The notes beneath the pieces are model-generated. The model made no database searches and had not been told where the DNA came from. It was given only the letters and a program-made list of their open reading frames with translations. Below are positions 16,618 to 25,621 of a DNA stretch of 29,535 nt, one piece after another (positions within the stretch are counted from its first letter, which is position 1; each line of letters begins with the position of its first letter). A program made the position numbers and the translations under genes. The stretch comes from CAYQPF01 sp964419225 (lineage in GTDB: Bacteria > Cloacimonadota > Cloacimonadia > Cloacimonadales > CAYQPF01): NCBI GenBank assembly GCA_964419225.1, contig CAYQPF010000050.1:1-29535 (forward strand). Direction: 5' to 3'.

Positions 16618-16704
16618 GACTAGCGTCCAGCACCATTAGCATGGAGCATTTTATTCAGAAGTGCATACATGGTATTGATAACAGTCATTCCTGTAGTCAT
16701 ATGA
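16617..16704 (+). repeat. Stop-codon-adjacent repeat element, copy 2
   Basis: GGACTAGCGTCCAGCA begins at the last base of the TAG stop (16615-16617). ATGGTATTGATAACA (16669-16683) and CCTGTAGTCATATGA (16690-16704) match the second and third blocks of the copy at 10176-10246. About 35 extra bases separate blocks one and two here. Confidence 0.75.
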
Positions 16705-16721
16705 TACGAAATTTAAATAGG

Positions 16722-16742
16722 CTATGCAAATAGCATAGTTTT
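16722..16742 (+). terminator. Hairpin plus T-run, candidate terminator
   Basis: CTATGC (16722-16727), loop AAATA, GCATAG (16733-16738), then TTTT. The stem is short but perfect, ~105 bases after the protease gene stop. Confidence 0.5.
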
Positions 16743-16759
16743 GAATAAATCATGATTGA

Positions 16760-16786
16760 GGAGCAGGGATAATGCCTTGCTCCTTT
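16760..16786 (+). terminator. Second candidate terminator between the two large surface-protein genes
   Basis: GGAGCAGGG (16760-16768), loop ATAATG, then CCTTGCTCC (16775-16783) form a 9-bp stem with one G-T pair, followed by TTT. It lies 35 bases before the next ATG, so it could also act as a leader attenuator. Confidence 0.5.
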
Positions 16787-16821
16787 GTAAAGACATAATA
16801 ATTTAATAAATAAGAGGAAAA

Positions 16822-19800
16822 ATGAAAAAAATTATACTACTAATAATGCTACTCAGCATTACTTGTATTGCCTTTTCAAGTACAGAAATTGTATCAGGAC
16901 GGGATTTTTTTAAAAAAACATATCACAACAGTGGGAATAATTACAGTACTGAAATTAGTATAAATCCTGTTCACTATTTAAATAATAATAATGAGTTTGT
17001 AGAAATTCCGCAAAACACTCCTGCTACTGATTCTTTAACTGCTTTAGCATTTAAACAGTTCGAGAGCAGAAAAACTGAGCATGAATTTACTTGGATTAAT
17101 GGAATGCAATACACAAAAAGAGGAAATTCTTCTGGTCCTTACCAATATTTTCAGCAAAATTTGAATAATCCAAGAATTGGAAAATTCTTGCCCACAGAAT
17201 ATCCACCACAAACATATAGAAGTATTATGGAGCTTTGGTCTATTGGGGGAAGACAACTAGTTCCAAATTATGATTGGGATGATGGCGATGCCATAAACAT
17301 TTCTGACATCAGATTCCAATTATCTTGCCAGGAAGCAAATTCCCCGCAATCTCTTAAACTCTACAAGTTATTTAACGAAAACTTTGTTGATGAAAATGGA
17401 GATGCTGAAATAATCTATGAGCAATTAACCCAACCGGCACATTCAACACAAATAGGTACAATCCCTTGGTCTAACGGCTACAATACAAGCACAATTAATA
17501 ACAATATCAATGGAGCTAATCTCAATCTAAATCCCTTCTACATTGATGAAAATACTTGTGGCGGTAAAATGGTTCTCACAATGCCTGTTTCAGAGGAAGG
17601 TACCACAGCAAGTAATTTCAGAGTAAATAATTTCATAGCAACTATCACTTATAACTGGGTGCCTGCAGATCCGGTTGTTAGAGTAGATGCATGGGGTGCT
17701 ACGATGATTCAGGCTAAAGACCAAAGTGGTAATGTCGTATCATATGTTTCAACTCCTGATATGAATGGAATATTTCACTTGTCAGTACCTAATCTTATGA
17801 TTGGAACAATTGAGGCGGTTGGCAACAACAATTATCAATTTAGCCCGGCTTCCCTGCCTTTTGGGCCGTATGATGAATTGGAAAACAATCCCCATGATAC
17901 CTTCACTTTCACACAAGTTCCTGCCAGCCATGTATCTTTGCCTTTAACCAAAGATCCTCGTTCATCTAATACAGTATATTATCAAATCTATGATCCTCAA
18001 ACTTTCTTAATTTATGGAGAAGGACAGAAAACATTTACTCAGAATATTTATTTGTGTCCTCAGCGACCTCAAACACTGCCAGTCGGATGGACTGCAAGAT
18101 TGAGAGTTTTCACCATTAATGATGAGTTTGATGAACTCTCTTTTGATATCACTTTTACAAGTGCTTTTGGGAGCAATATCAATCTGCCTAATAGTTCTTT
18201 TAACCATAATCCTACGAAAACAGCTTCAGTGCCTACTGCTCTTTATCCAGATATCCAAACTGCTTTAGACAGGATAAAAGATGGCGGTACTGTTACCCTG
18301 AATAACCAGACCTTTACAGGACCACGGAACATTAACTTAAGCATTGGCAACAAGTCTTTATTTGTTAAAAGTGCAAATCCCGCACTGGCATGTAATATCA
18401 ACGGAAATGGCACAGGTAACGGACTGACTTTAATTAACTCAAACAGTGTCATCAAAGGAATAACCTTTCAGAATTTCTTTATGACTTCTCCCAATGTAAA
18501 TAAACTTAGTCCCATAAAAATTCTCAATTGTTCTCCAAAAATATGGTATTGCAAGTTTCTCAACAATGAAAATTTCCCTCAGGGAGGTGGCATAAACATT
18601 GAGAATGGTTCCCCTGAAATCACCAATTGCATATTCAACTTTAACAAAGCTGTTCAGGGTGGTGCAATTTATGCTATAGGTACATCAAAACCAATTATGA
18701 AAGATAACAGTTTTGAAGGAAATTGGGTACAAAAAATCGGAACTACCTGGGAACCAAAAGGCGGAGCTATTCTTATTGACGGATCAGCGAATATCGATCT
18801 GAAAAACAGTACGTTTCTCCACAATTATGCACCCAAAAGCCCTACAAACGGTTTTGATGGCGGGGCAATATACTTGACGAATCCCACCACTTCTGTCATT
18901 GATAACTGTGTCTTTAACAATAACTGGTCAAGTTTTAGAGGTGGAGCGATCTATGTCGAAACAGTCCCCGCAAATACTACCCTTAAGATCAGTAATAATG
19001 AGTTCAAGAATAATCTGATTGATCATATCGAAATGGAAGCAGGTGCCAGTAGTTTTCACGTACGCTATCAGTTGGGTACATCCTATTTGTACCGTAATAC
19101 TTTTCATGATACTTATCAGGAGCAAACCTACAATTATAACAACAATTGGCCTGTTAGAACCGGTAATGAATACTCCTTACAAACAGGAATTCTAAAATTA
19201 GTAAATAATTCTTTTACTGACTGTCAGGGTATGGGTGATAGCTACTGTTCATCTTTGGTTACAGCATATAATCCTGTGAAGTTTGTGAATAATATCTTTA
19301 GTGCAAATAAATCCTACAGTGTTATTGCTACTGATCCAAGTCTGCCAGTTACATTTGAATACTGTATTTTTAACAACATCGCAAATACAAATATTGGTTC
19401 AAATAATGTTAATGTAACTTTAACCAATTGTAAGCAAGCTTGTCCTCCGCTCCTGGATACCGATCTCACTCCTTCCTGGACAACAGATGAATATTCGCCC
19501 TGTATAGATGCCGGCAAGCCTGATACAGACGGAGACGGAATATCCTGGAAAACTGATTTTGATGATATGGATGCTGACGGTACCAGAGCCGATATAGGAG
19601 CTAAAGCTACGGTTGTCCATCAAATGGATTCCAGAACCTTATTACCACAGGGACAGAATGGCTACATCAATTGGGTCAGTTTCCCGTCTTTGAATACTGT
19701 CACAGATGAGCAAATGATTATCCATAACGGCCTGAGTCAAATAGTGGAAAATGTGTATGCTTTTAATCAGATGAGCTGGCTGGATTTTGACAATGATTTT

Positions 19801-20886
19801 CATCTAGCTTGGCAAACGAGTACAGATTTGAATCTTAATCTTAATCGTGCCCAAGGATATAAGATTTGGCTGAATCAATCTGTTCCCATTGAATTATCAG
19901 GTTTTAAATTATCCAAAGATAATGTAATTATCCTGAGAGCATACAATGATGATCCTAATGATGATCCCAATAATGAACTTTATTGTAACTGGATCGGGTA
20001 TTATCTTGATAAAGCAATGACTCCCTGGGATGCTTATGCACCTGTATTAGATAAAATTGACATGATAAAATCCCGTTATTGGTCAACATATAAAAATCCT
20101 GACGGAACCTGGACAGGAAAAAACATTGGAATTCGTATGTTAATTAATCCCGGAGAAATGGTAATGGTGCATGCAACAGACCCATGTTGGCTGACACTCG
20201 GCGGAGTAGGTGACAAGTTTGATCCTACATATTATCCTCAGATCAGAACTTTTACCTATAAAGAAAAAAGTGATTATCTGCCTATCTACACATATTTGGA
20301 GCTGACGAGTAAAAGCCAGCCACAGGAAGTTGGCTTGTACATTAACGGTATTTGTAAAGGTGCTGCGGTAATCCAGGATTCCTTAACTCAGATCAATGCT
20401 TATGTCATCGGAGATACAATAGACTGGGATACTGCCAATGTAGAATTTGTCCTGCATTATGCCGACAAGTCCATGGATAATACAATAAGCAGTTATGGTG
20501 TGTTTGATTACAAAACCAAAAAGTATTTCAAGAAAAGTCTGAATCTTGGTGACAAACAGAATTACTATACCGTTAAATTAGGAGAAGGAAATGATATTGA
20601 ATTACCGGAAATGACAGAGCTTGCTCAGAATTATCCGAATCCGTTCAATCCTTCCACAACCATTAATTATACTCTGAAGAGTGAAAGTCAGGTTTGCCTG
20701 GAAATCTATAACATCAAGGGACAGAAAGTAAAATCTCTGGTTAATCAAACCAAACCTGCCGGATTCTATAACATTGTATGGAATGGTAAGGATACTAATA
20801 ATGCAAAATGTGCCAGTGGTATTTACTTCCTGAAAATGAAAGCAGATGGTAAAACCTTGACACGCAAAATGATGCTCATAAAATAA
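16822..20886 (+). CDS. Very large secreted beta-helix protein with sorting module, 1354 aa
   Basis: AGAGG precedes the ATG at 16822. Signal peptide: MKKIILLIMLLSITCIAFSS. Residues ~25-300 form an unfamiliar domain (IRFQLSCQEANS, WSNGYNTSTINNN) that may be a beta-sandwich. Residues ~290-350 look like a carboxypeptidase-regulatory or Ig-like repeat. A pectate-lyase-like right-handed beta-helix spans ~473-890, opening with ALYPDIQTALDRIKDGGTVTL and carrying GGAIY rungs at ~613, ~680 and ~707; it closes with SPCIDAGKPDTDGDG (~891), which also has a D-x-D-x-D-G calcium-like pattern. Residues ~920-1250 form a mixed domain unknown to me (YINWVSFPSLNT, YWSTYKNPDGTW). The last ~90 residues are the sorting module (NYPNPFNPSTTINY, YNIKGQKVKSL, WNGKD, CASGIYFLK, RKMMLIK). 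Substrate or ligand is unknown; adhesion or polysaccharide binding is plausible. A strong terminator follows. Confidence 0.87.
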   Translation: MKKIILLIMLLSITCIAFSSTEIVSGRDFFKKTYHNSGNNYSTEISINPVHYLNNNNEFVEIPQNTPATDSLTALAFKQFESRKTEHEFTWINGMQYTKRGNSSGPYQYFQQNLNNPRIGKFLPTEYPPQTYRSIMELWSIGGRQLVPNYDWDDGDAINISDIRFQLSCQEANSPQSLKLYKLFNENFVDENGDAEIIYEQLTQPAHSTQIGTIPWSNGYNTSTINNNINGANLNLNPFYIDENTCGGKMVLTMPVSEEGTTASNFRVNNFIATITYNWVPADPVVRVDAWGATMIQAKDQSGNVVSYVSTPDMNGIFHLSVPNLMIGTIEAVGNNNYQFSPASLPFGPYDELENNPHDTFTFTQVPASHVSLPLTKDPRSSNTVYYQIYDPQTFLIYGEGQKTFTQNIYLCPQRPQTLPVGWTARLRVFTINDEFDELSFDITFTSAFGSNINLPNSSFNHNPTKTASVPTALYPDIQTALDRIKDGGTVTLNNQTFTGPRNINLSIGNKSLFVKSANPALACNINGNGTGNGLTLINSNSVIKGITFQNFFMTSPNVNKLSPIKILNCSPKIWYCKFLNNENFPQGGGINIENGSPEITNCIFNFNKAVQGGAIYAIGTSKPIMKDNSFEGNWVQKIGTTWEPKGGAILIDGSANIDLKNSTFLHNYAPKSPTNGFDGGAIYLTNPTTSVIDNCVFNNNWSSFRGGAIYVETVPANTTLKISNNEFKNNLIDHIEMEAGASSFHVRYQLGTSYLYRNTFHDTYQEQTYNYNNNWPVRTGNEYSLQTGILKLVNNSFTDCQGMGDSYCSSLVTAYNPVKFVNNIFSANKSYSVIATDPSLPVTFEYCIFNNIANTNIGSNNVNVTLTNCKQACPPLLDTDLTPSWTTDEYSPCIDAGKPDTDGDGISWKTDFDDMDADGTRADIGAKATVVHQMDSRTLLPQGQNGYINWVSFPSLNTVTDEQMIIHNGLSQIVENVYAFNQMSWLDFDNDFHLAWQTSTDLNLNLNRAQGYKIWLNQSVPIELSGFKLSKDNVIILRAYNDDPNDDPNNELYCNWIGYYLDKAMTPWDAYAPVLDKIDMIKSRYWSTYKNPDGTWTGKNIGIRMLINPGEMVMVHATDPCWLTLGGVGDKFDPTYYPQIRTFTYKEKSDYLPIYTYLELTSKSQPQEVGLYINGICKGAAVIQDSLTQINAYVIGDTIDWDTANVEFVLHYADKSMDNTISSYGVFDYKTKKYFKKSLNLGDKQNYYTVKLGEGNDIELPEMTELAQNYPNPFNPSTTINYTLKSESQVCLEIYNIKGQKVKSLVNQTKPAGFYNIVWNGKDTNNAKCASGIYFLKMKADGKTLTRKMMLIK

Positions 20887-20923
20887 TTGAGAGTTGACAA
20901 TTGAGAGTTGATAGTTAAGATAA

Positions 20924-20962
20924 GACACGGTTCCTGCGAAATGGGCAGGAACCGTGTCATTT
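20924..20962 (+). terminator. Strong 14-bp hairpin terminator after the 1354-aa gene
   Basis: GACACGGTTCCTGC (20924-20937) pairs perfectly with GCAGGAACCGTGTC (20945-20958) around a 7-base loop and is followed by ATTTG. The hairpin ends 19 bases before the next ATG at 20978, so it separates the two genes and rules out the upstream GTG at 20954 as a start. Confidence 0.8.
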
Positions 20963-20977
20963 GTACTGGGGAGAAAT

Positions 20978-23395
20978 ATGAAGTATTTTTTGAGTTTACT
21001 TGGGTTTGGGTTGATGGTGGTTAATCTGTTTTGCACAACTTTCAATATCAAACAGGATGGGACAGGGGATTTTACGACCATACAGGCGGGGATCAATGCT
21101 TCTCAGGACAATGATATCGTTCTGGTTTATCCTGGAACTTACATGGAGAATATTAATTTTTCCGGGAAGAATATCACTGTTGCCAGTTTGTTTTACTCAA
21201 CAAACCAGGAAATATACAAATATAACACAATTATAGACGGGCATCGGAGCGGTAGTTGTGTACAGATAAAATCCGGCGAAACAAATGCACATTTAATTGG
21301 GTTCACATTACAAAATGGAAATGGGACTTGGGTAGTTATTTCATTTCCCAATTGTGGGGGTGCGGTCTATGTGTCCAATAGTACATGCTATATAGATAAT
21401 TGTATTATGACAAAGAACAGTGGAACTCATGGAGGAGGGGTTTTTGGATATCAATCTACCATCTATTTGTCAGGCAGTTCAATTCATGAGAATATTACAG
21501 AAATTGATGGTGGAGGAATTGAAGCCTTAACTAATTCCAGTATATTTTTTTCAAGTAACAATTTCAATAGTGTATTTAATAATTATTCTGCTCGTGGACA
21601 GGACATAAATATCATGCAAGCTACAAATCAGCCTGAAATAGTATTAGATACAATGAGTGTGATTTCAAATGAAATTGATGAGTATTTTATTATAAATCCC
21701 ATGTCGAATACTTTCACAGTTAGCGGACAGCATCAGGCTTTGACCTTGGTTAATCATGATCTTTACATATCCCCTGACGGGAATGATCAGAACAGTGGTC
21801 TAACTCCTGCCCAACCCTGGAGAACCATTGCCAGAGCGATGCATTTGATCGAATCCGACAGCTTGAACCCCAAGACAATTTATCTGGCTCCCGGAACCTA
21901 TTCCCGCAACCAGAATCAGCAAATCTTCCCGGTCGCTTTGAAAAGTTTTATTTCTCTTATTGGAACTGCTCCGGAAAATACTATTTTTGATGCAGAACTA
22001 CATAAGACCCATCTGAACATTTACAAAAAAAAGAACATTACTATCAGGAACATCTCTTTCATTAACAGTTATTGTGAAAGAGCGAATACAAAACCATTCG
22101 ATACAGACGATTGTTCCAACCTGATTCTTTCAGATCTGATTTTTCATGACAATAATGTGGACTATGGTAATGCAATGAAGTTAATAAGAACGTCCCACGT
22201 GGTTCTTAATAACATTCAAATTTATAATCAGATAGCTTCAAATGGCACTACTGCCGGTATTATTTTTGACGGTTACCCAACTTTTATTATGAATAACATA
22301 GTTTTTAATGATTTACATAGTGATGCAGTTAGTGGAGGGGTTGTATGTTTTTATACAGTTCATGCTAATGCTGTTATCAATAATTGTATAATGTCTAATA
22401 ATTCATCTTTTGAATATGGATTAATGCAATTCTCAAATAGTGAAATGCCAGCGGATGCTACCCTGAAAATGTCGAATTGTCTGATCTTTAATAACATCTG
22501 TCAAAATGGTGATTATGGAGGAGGAGTCTTAAATATTCTTAACCACAATGAGACTCCTTTACAAATATCAAATTGCACTATAGCTAATAATCACGGTACT
22601 ACTAGCAAAGTACTTCATGTGAATGGTATCGAAAATTATGATAATATGATTCTTTACAATCCCGATATTGCTAATGAGATTTATATTCGACATGGCATTG
22701 GTACGGAAAATTCTTTAATTAATCTTAATTACTCCTGTCTGAGAGGCGGATTAAGTAATGTATCTTTAGAAGGAGAAGCCATCTTCAACTGGGGCGATGG
22801 CAATATTACCTCAGATCCTGGGTTCATTGGTGGTGATTTCACAAGTCCTGATTACTATAAATTAGCGACAGGATCACCCTGTATAGATGCCGGAACTCCC
22901 GATACAACAGGTTTGTACATTTATCCCTCAGATTTGAGTGGTAATCCCCGCGTCTGGAATAATAGAATTGATATGGGGTGTTATGAGTATGATTCGCATG
23001 GTAATAATGATAACAATGCCAGCATACCAGACCTCGTTAACCTGAGAAATTATCCTAATCCGATCAGACTTGGTTCTGAGGGAAAGTCAGGTAATCCTTA
23101 CACCTTCTTCGAGTTTACTCTAAAGGATAAGATTAAGTCTAAGGCAGTTATCAATATTTACAATATCAAAGGACAAAAAGTCAGAACTCTGGATACAAAC
23201 AAAAACATTTCCGATCTGGCCAAAGCTTGTGGGCTTTCGGGTAAAGACACTGCTATGTATAATGCCAATGCTTACAGTGTCGTCTGGGATGCCAAAGGTG
23301 ATAATTTCAAGTCACTTCCTACGGGAGTTTATGTTTATACATTGTCTGTTGATGGAAAGCATGTGGCTTCGAATAAATGTTTAATTTTGAAGTAG
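20978..23395 (+). CDS. Secreted protein with two beta-helix modules and an insertion-bearing sorting module, 805 aa
   Basis: I set the start at ATG 20978 (box GGGGAG at 20967-20972) because it begins an ideal signal peptide (MKYFLSLLGFGLMVVNLFC). The in-frame GTG at 20954 lies inside the preceding terminator stem. The first beta-helix begins like pectin methylesterases: DGTGDFTTIQAGINAS (~27-42), then LVYPGTYMENI, with GGGVFG and GGGIEAL rungs near 160-185. A second module starts at ~263 with YISPDGNDQNSGLTPAQPWRTIA (DUF1565-like) and ends with SPCIDAGTPDTTG (~633). The sorting module begins at ~689 (NYPNPIRLG, YNIKGQKVRTL), but between its strands it carries about 20-25 extra residues (ISDLAKACGLSGKDTAMYNANAY) before VVWDAKG, TGVYVYTL and CLILK. 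No esterase catalytic set can be confirmed. A relic of a similar tail lies 65 bases downstream. Confidence 0.87.
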   Translation: MKYFLSLLGFGLMVVNLFCTTFNIKQDGTGDFTTIQAGINASQDNDIVLVYPGTYMENINFSGKNITVASLFYSTNQEIYKYNTIIDGHRSGSCVQIKSGETNAHLIGFTLQNGNGTWVVISFPNCGGAVYVSNSTCYIDNCIMTKNSGTHGGGVFGYQSTIYLSGSSIHENITEIDGGGIEALTNSSIFFSSNNFNSVFNNYSARGQDINIMQATNQPEIVLDTMSVISNEIDEYFIINPMSNTFTVSGQHQALTLVNHDLYISPDGNDQNSGLTPAQPWRTIARAMHLIESDSLNPKTIYLAPGTYSRNQNQQIFPVALKSFISLIGTAPENTIFDAELHKTHLNIYKKKNITIRNISFINSYCERANTKPFDTDDCSNLILSDLIFHDNNVDYGNAMKLIRTSHVVLNNIQIYNQIASNGTTAGIIFDGYPTFIMNNIVFNDLHSDAVSGGVVCFYTVHANAVINNCIMSNNSSFEYGLMQFSNSEMPADATLKMSNCLIFNNICQNGDYGGGVLNILNHNETPLQISNCTIANNHGTTSKVLHVNGIENYDNMILYNPDIANEIYIRHGIGTENSLINLNYSCLRGGLSNVSLEGEAIFNWGDGNITSDPGFIGGDFTSPDYYKLATGSPCIDAGTPDTTGLYIYPSDLSGNPRVWNNRIDMGCYEYDSHGNNDNNASIPDLVNLRNYPNPIRLGSEGKSGNPYTFFEFTLKDKIKSKAVINIYNIKGQKVRTLDTNKNISDLAKACGLSGKDTAMYNANAYSVVWDAKGDNFKSLPTGVYVYTLSVDGKHVASNKCLILK

Positions 23396-23433
23396 TTTTA
23401 AATAGATTTGGCATATTTATAGTTTTCAAGTAG

Positions 23434-23452
23434 AATCGACGAGACGTCGATT
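23434..23452 (+). terminator. Hairpin AATCGAC-gagac-GTCGATT, possible terminator
   Basis: A perfect 7-bp stem with a 5-base loop, 39 bases after the stop of the 805-aa gene. Only ATT follows, not a full T-tract, so it may instead be one of the dispersed palindromes. Confidence 0.4.
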
Positions 23453-23459
23453 ATTCCCA

Positions 23460-23507
23460 GTTGACGGGAAGAAAGTGGCGAGTAATAAATGCCTCTTGTT
23501 GAAGTGA
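23460..23507 (+). pseudogene. Relic of a sorting-module C-terminus
   Basis: In frame this reads VDGKKVASNKCLLLK then TGA, nearly the same as the end of the preceding gene (VDGKHVASNKCLILK). The DNA is diverged at synonymous positions (GCG AGT AAT against GCT TCG AAT). No start codon or upstream coding match is present. It looks like the tail of a duplicated or recombined sorting-module gene whose body was lost. Confidence 0.8.
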
Positions 23508-23667
23508 AAAGTTAAAAGAGAAGAGATAACTAACCGCCTATTTTTTTCAATCGGAAATGAGGACATCGGTTCAAAGCAAAGCAATACAGTCATTTTCAGA
23601 TGGTTTTATGACAAAAAAGGAAAGAAAAAGTGTAACAAAAAAAAATCTCTTGCGTTATATATGGTAG

Positions 23668-23673
23668 TATAAT
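23668..23673 (+). promoter_or_regulatory. Candidate -10 box of the isomerase gene
   Basis: A perfect TATAAT 46 bases before the ATG at 23719. The -35 region at 16-18 bases upstream (around CTCTTG) is a poor match, so this is a partial promoter prediction. Confidence 0.4.
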
Positions 23674-23718
23674 TTTATGATAATAGTTATTCTAATTATT
23701 TAAATTAAGGAGGCTTTG

Positions 23719-25566
23719 ATGAAAAGCAGACTAAAAACTTCATTTATTATGTTAGCAGCATTAGCTCTGATGGTGCCTATATTCAGTCAGGCAACAAAAC
23801 CAGTAGCAGCCAAGGGTAAGACCTCTATCGTTGGTAAGATCAACAACAAACCTATTACTTTGAGTGAATTCAACCAAATGTTGGAAAATTTTTATAGTAA
23901 TGCCAAGCAACAAAACAATGTAAAGACTTTGAACGGAGAGCAAAAGACGCAGGCAAATGATGATCTTTGGAATGAGTTAATCAAGAGAGAGATCTTTGAC
24001 ATGGAGATCAAGAACAAAAAAATTGCTATTACTCCTGTAGAATTAGATGAATATGTTAAGAAAAATCCTCCGGCACAGGTAAAGCAAATTGAAGTTCTGA
24101 AAACCAATGGTAAATTTGATATAGCTAAGTATAATCAGGCTATTCAGGCTGATAAAAAGTTTAAAGATCAGATTTCCGAAATGTACAGACAACAATTATT
24201 ATATGATAAACTTCTCTCAAGTGTAAAAGCAAAAGCTAAAGTTTATGCGGATTCTGTAAAGAAAGAGTATTATAAGAACAATGATCTGGCAGATGCGAAG
24301 ATAATATTCTTTGATTTCCAGAAGGTTAAAAATTTACCTGCAGTGGAAGACAGTGCAATCAGAAACTATTACCAGGCAAATATAGAAACTTACAAGAAAG
24401 ATCCAGCCAGAAAGTACCGTTATGTCAAGATTCCCTTGATTCCTTCCAAGGAAGATTCTTTGGGCAGTGCAGCAATGGCTAAGGTTGACTCAGTGTATCA
24501 GGCAGTGAAAGCCGGAGCAGATTTTGCTGAAACAGCCAAAAAATATTCTCAGGATCCTACAGCGAGAAAAGGTGGAGATATGGATTACTTCACAAAAGCT
24601 AAAATGGGAGAAGAGTTTTTCAACAAAGCTTCCAATTTAGATATTGGTGAAGTTGGCACACCTTTCAGAGCCAAGCAGGGTTGGCACATCATCAAAGTGA
24701 CGGACAAACGTAAAAATGAAAAGAATTTTGGGGAAGAAGAGATCAGAGCCAGTCATATCCTGATCAAAGTTTTACCTTCAGAAGCAACTAAAACAAAACT
24801 TCAGCAGACAGCTAACCTTCTTCACAGCAAGGCCAAGGATATTGGACTGGAAAAAGCAGCTGCTGAACTTAAATATACCACACAGATCACAGACGAATTA
24901 TTCGAAAACAGCAAATTTGTTCCAGGCATCGGCAGATTTGAGAATTTAGTCAAATTCGCATTTGCCAATAAAGTCGGTACACTTGCAGAAATGGTTACAA
25001 ATCCAGCTGGAGATTACTTCGTCCCGGAGATTTCTGATTCTTTAGGAATCCACTATGATCCATTTGAAAAGAAATCTACAGGGATCAAGACCAATCTTGA
25101 GACCAGAAAAAAGCAGGAAGAAATTGTTAAGATAGCCAACAAGTTTGTTCAGGATAATACACCAGAAAAATATTTGGAAGCAGCACAAAAAGATAATTGG
25201 GAAATTATTGAAGCCAAAGATATCAAATCTGAAGGCAATATTACTAAAGTAGGCTCAAATAAGGATTTCAATAAAGCGATTCTAAGTAAAGAGGTTAATC
25301 AGTGGACGAATCCTACAGAAGTAAACAAGAATTATTATCTGGCACAAGTTACAAAGAGAGTAAAACCAACACAAAAAGATTGGGAAAAGGCCAAAGCCGG
25401 AGAAATGAAAAAAGCCAGAGAGAATGAACAGAATAAGGTTCTTATGGAATGGTATAATAAAGCCAAAGAAAAAGTAAAAGTTGAAGATAAACGTGAAGAT
25501 TTCTTCAAGATGGAGAGAAAGAAAATGACTTTTGATCCTTCCATGATGCAAATGATGAGTAAATAA
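23719..25566 (+). CDS. Periplasmic peptidyl-prolyl cis-trans isomerase, SurA/PpiD type, 615 aa
   Basis: AAGGAGG (23707-23713) precedes the ATG at 23719; a TTG at 23716 is also in frame but less likely. Residues 1-24 are a signal peptide. Residues ~36-190 match the SurA_N chaperone domain (VGKINNKPITLSEFNQML, then LWNELIKREIFDMEI). A canonical parvulin rotamase domain covers ~228-335 (FAETAKKYSQDPTARKGGDMDYF, GEVGTPFRAKQGWHIIKVTD). A second, more degenerate one starts with EEIRASHILIKVLPSE (~340). The C-terminus is lysine/glutamate-rich and ends in methionine-rich MMQMMSK. The family assists folding of outer-membrane and secreted proteins, consistent with the many exported proteins here. It has its own promoter candidate and a strong terminator, so it is probably monocistronic. 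The symbol is not assigned because SurA and PpiD features mix. Confidence 0.9.
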   Translation: MKSRLKTSFIMLAALALMVPIFSQATKPVAAKGKTSIVGKINNKPITLSEFNQMLENFYSNAKQQNNVKTLNGEQKTQANDDLWNELIKREIFDMEIKNKKIAITPVELDEYVKKNPPAQVKQIEVLKTNGKFDIAKYNQAIQADKKFKDQISEMYRQQLLYDKLLSSVKAKAKVYADSVKKEYYKNNDLADAKIIFFDFQKVKNLPAVEDSAIRNYYQANIETYKKDPARKYRYVKIPLIPSKEDSLGSAAMAKVDSVYQAVKAGADFAETAKKYSQDPTARKGGDMDYFTKAKMGEEFFNKASNLDIGEVGTPFRAKQGWHIIKVTDKRKNEKNFGEEEIRASHILIKVLPSEATKTKLQQTANLLHSKAKDIGLEKAAAELKYTTQITDELFENSKFVPGIGRFENLVKFAFANKVGTLAEMVTNPAGDYFVPEISDSLGIHYDPFEKKSTGIKTNLETRKKQEEIVKIANKFVQDNTPEKYLEAAQKDNWEIIEAKDIKSEGNITKVGSNKDFNKAILSKEVNQWTNPTEVNKNYYLAQVTKRVKPTQKDWEKAKAGEMKKARENEQNKVLMEWYNKAKEKVKVEDKREDFFKMERKKMTFDPSMMQMMSK

Positions 25567-25572
25567 TTCTTC

Positions 25573-25605
25573 GAATGAGACGGTGAAAGCCGTCTCATTC
25601 TTTTT
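25573..25605 (+). terminator. Strong intrinsic terminator after the isomerase gene
   Basis: GAATGAGACGG (25573-25583), loop TGAAAG, then CCGTCTCATTC (25590-25600) form a perfect 11-bp stem, followed by TTTTT. It starts six bases after the stop codon. Confidence 0.92.
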
Positions 25606-25621
25606 ATGGGAGCCTAAGCAC

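Larger units (their letters stand above)
23396..23718. other. Spacer with a sorting-module relic, a hairpin and a promoter candidate
   Basis: It holds a 7-bp hairpin (23434-23452), a 15-codon relic of a C-terminal sorting tail (23460-23507) and a TATAAT box (23668-23673) about 46 bases before the isomerase start. No complete gene. Confidence 0.7.

Noticed and set aside
20954..20977. GTG start eight codons upstream of the 805-aa gene
   Set aside because: It lies inside the right arm of the terminator hairpin (20945-20958) and would place non-signal residues before an ideal signal peptide that starts at ATG 20978 behind GGGGAG.
20602..21096. 164-residue minus-strand frame across the junction of two surface-protein genes
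   Set aside because: It runs antisense through the sorting module and the terminator hairpin and has no homology I recognise.
25583..25621. GTG start 13 codons upstream of the LVIVD lipoprotein
   Set aside because: It is the last base pair and loop of the isomerase terminator; ATG 25622 gives a proper lipoprotein signal with the Cys at position 18.
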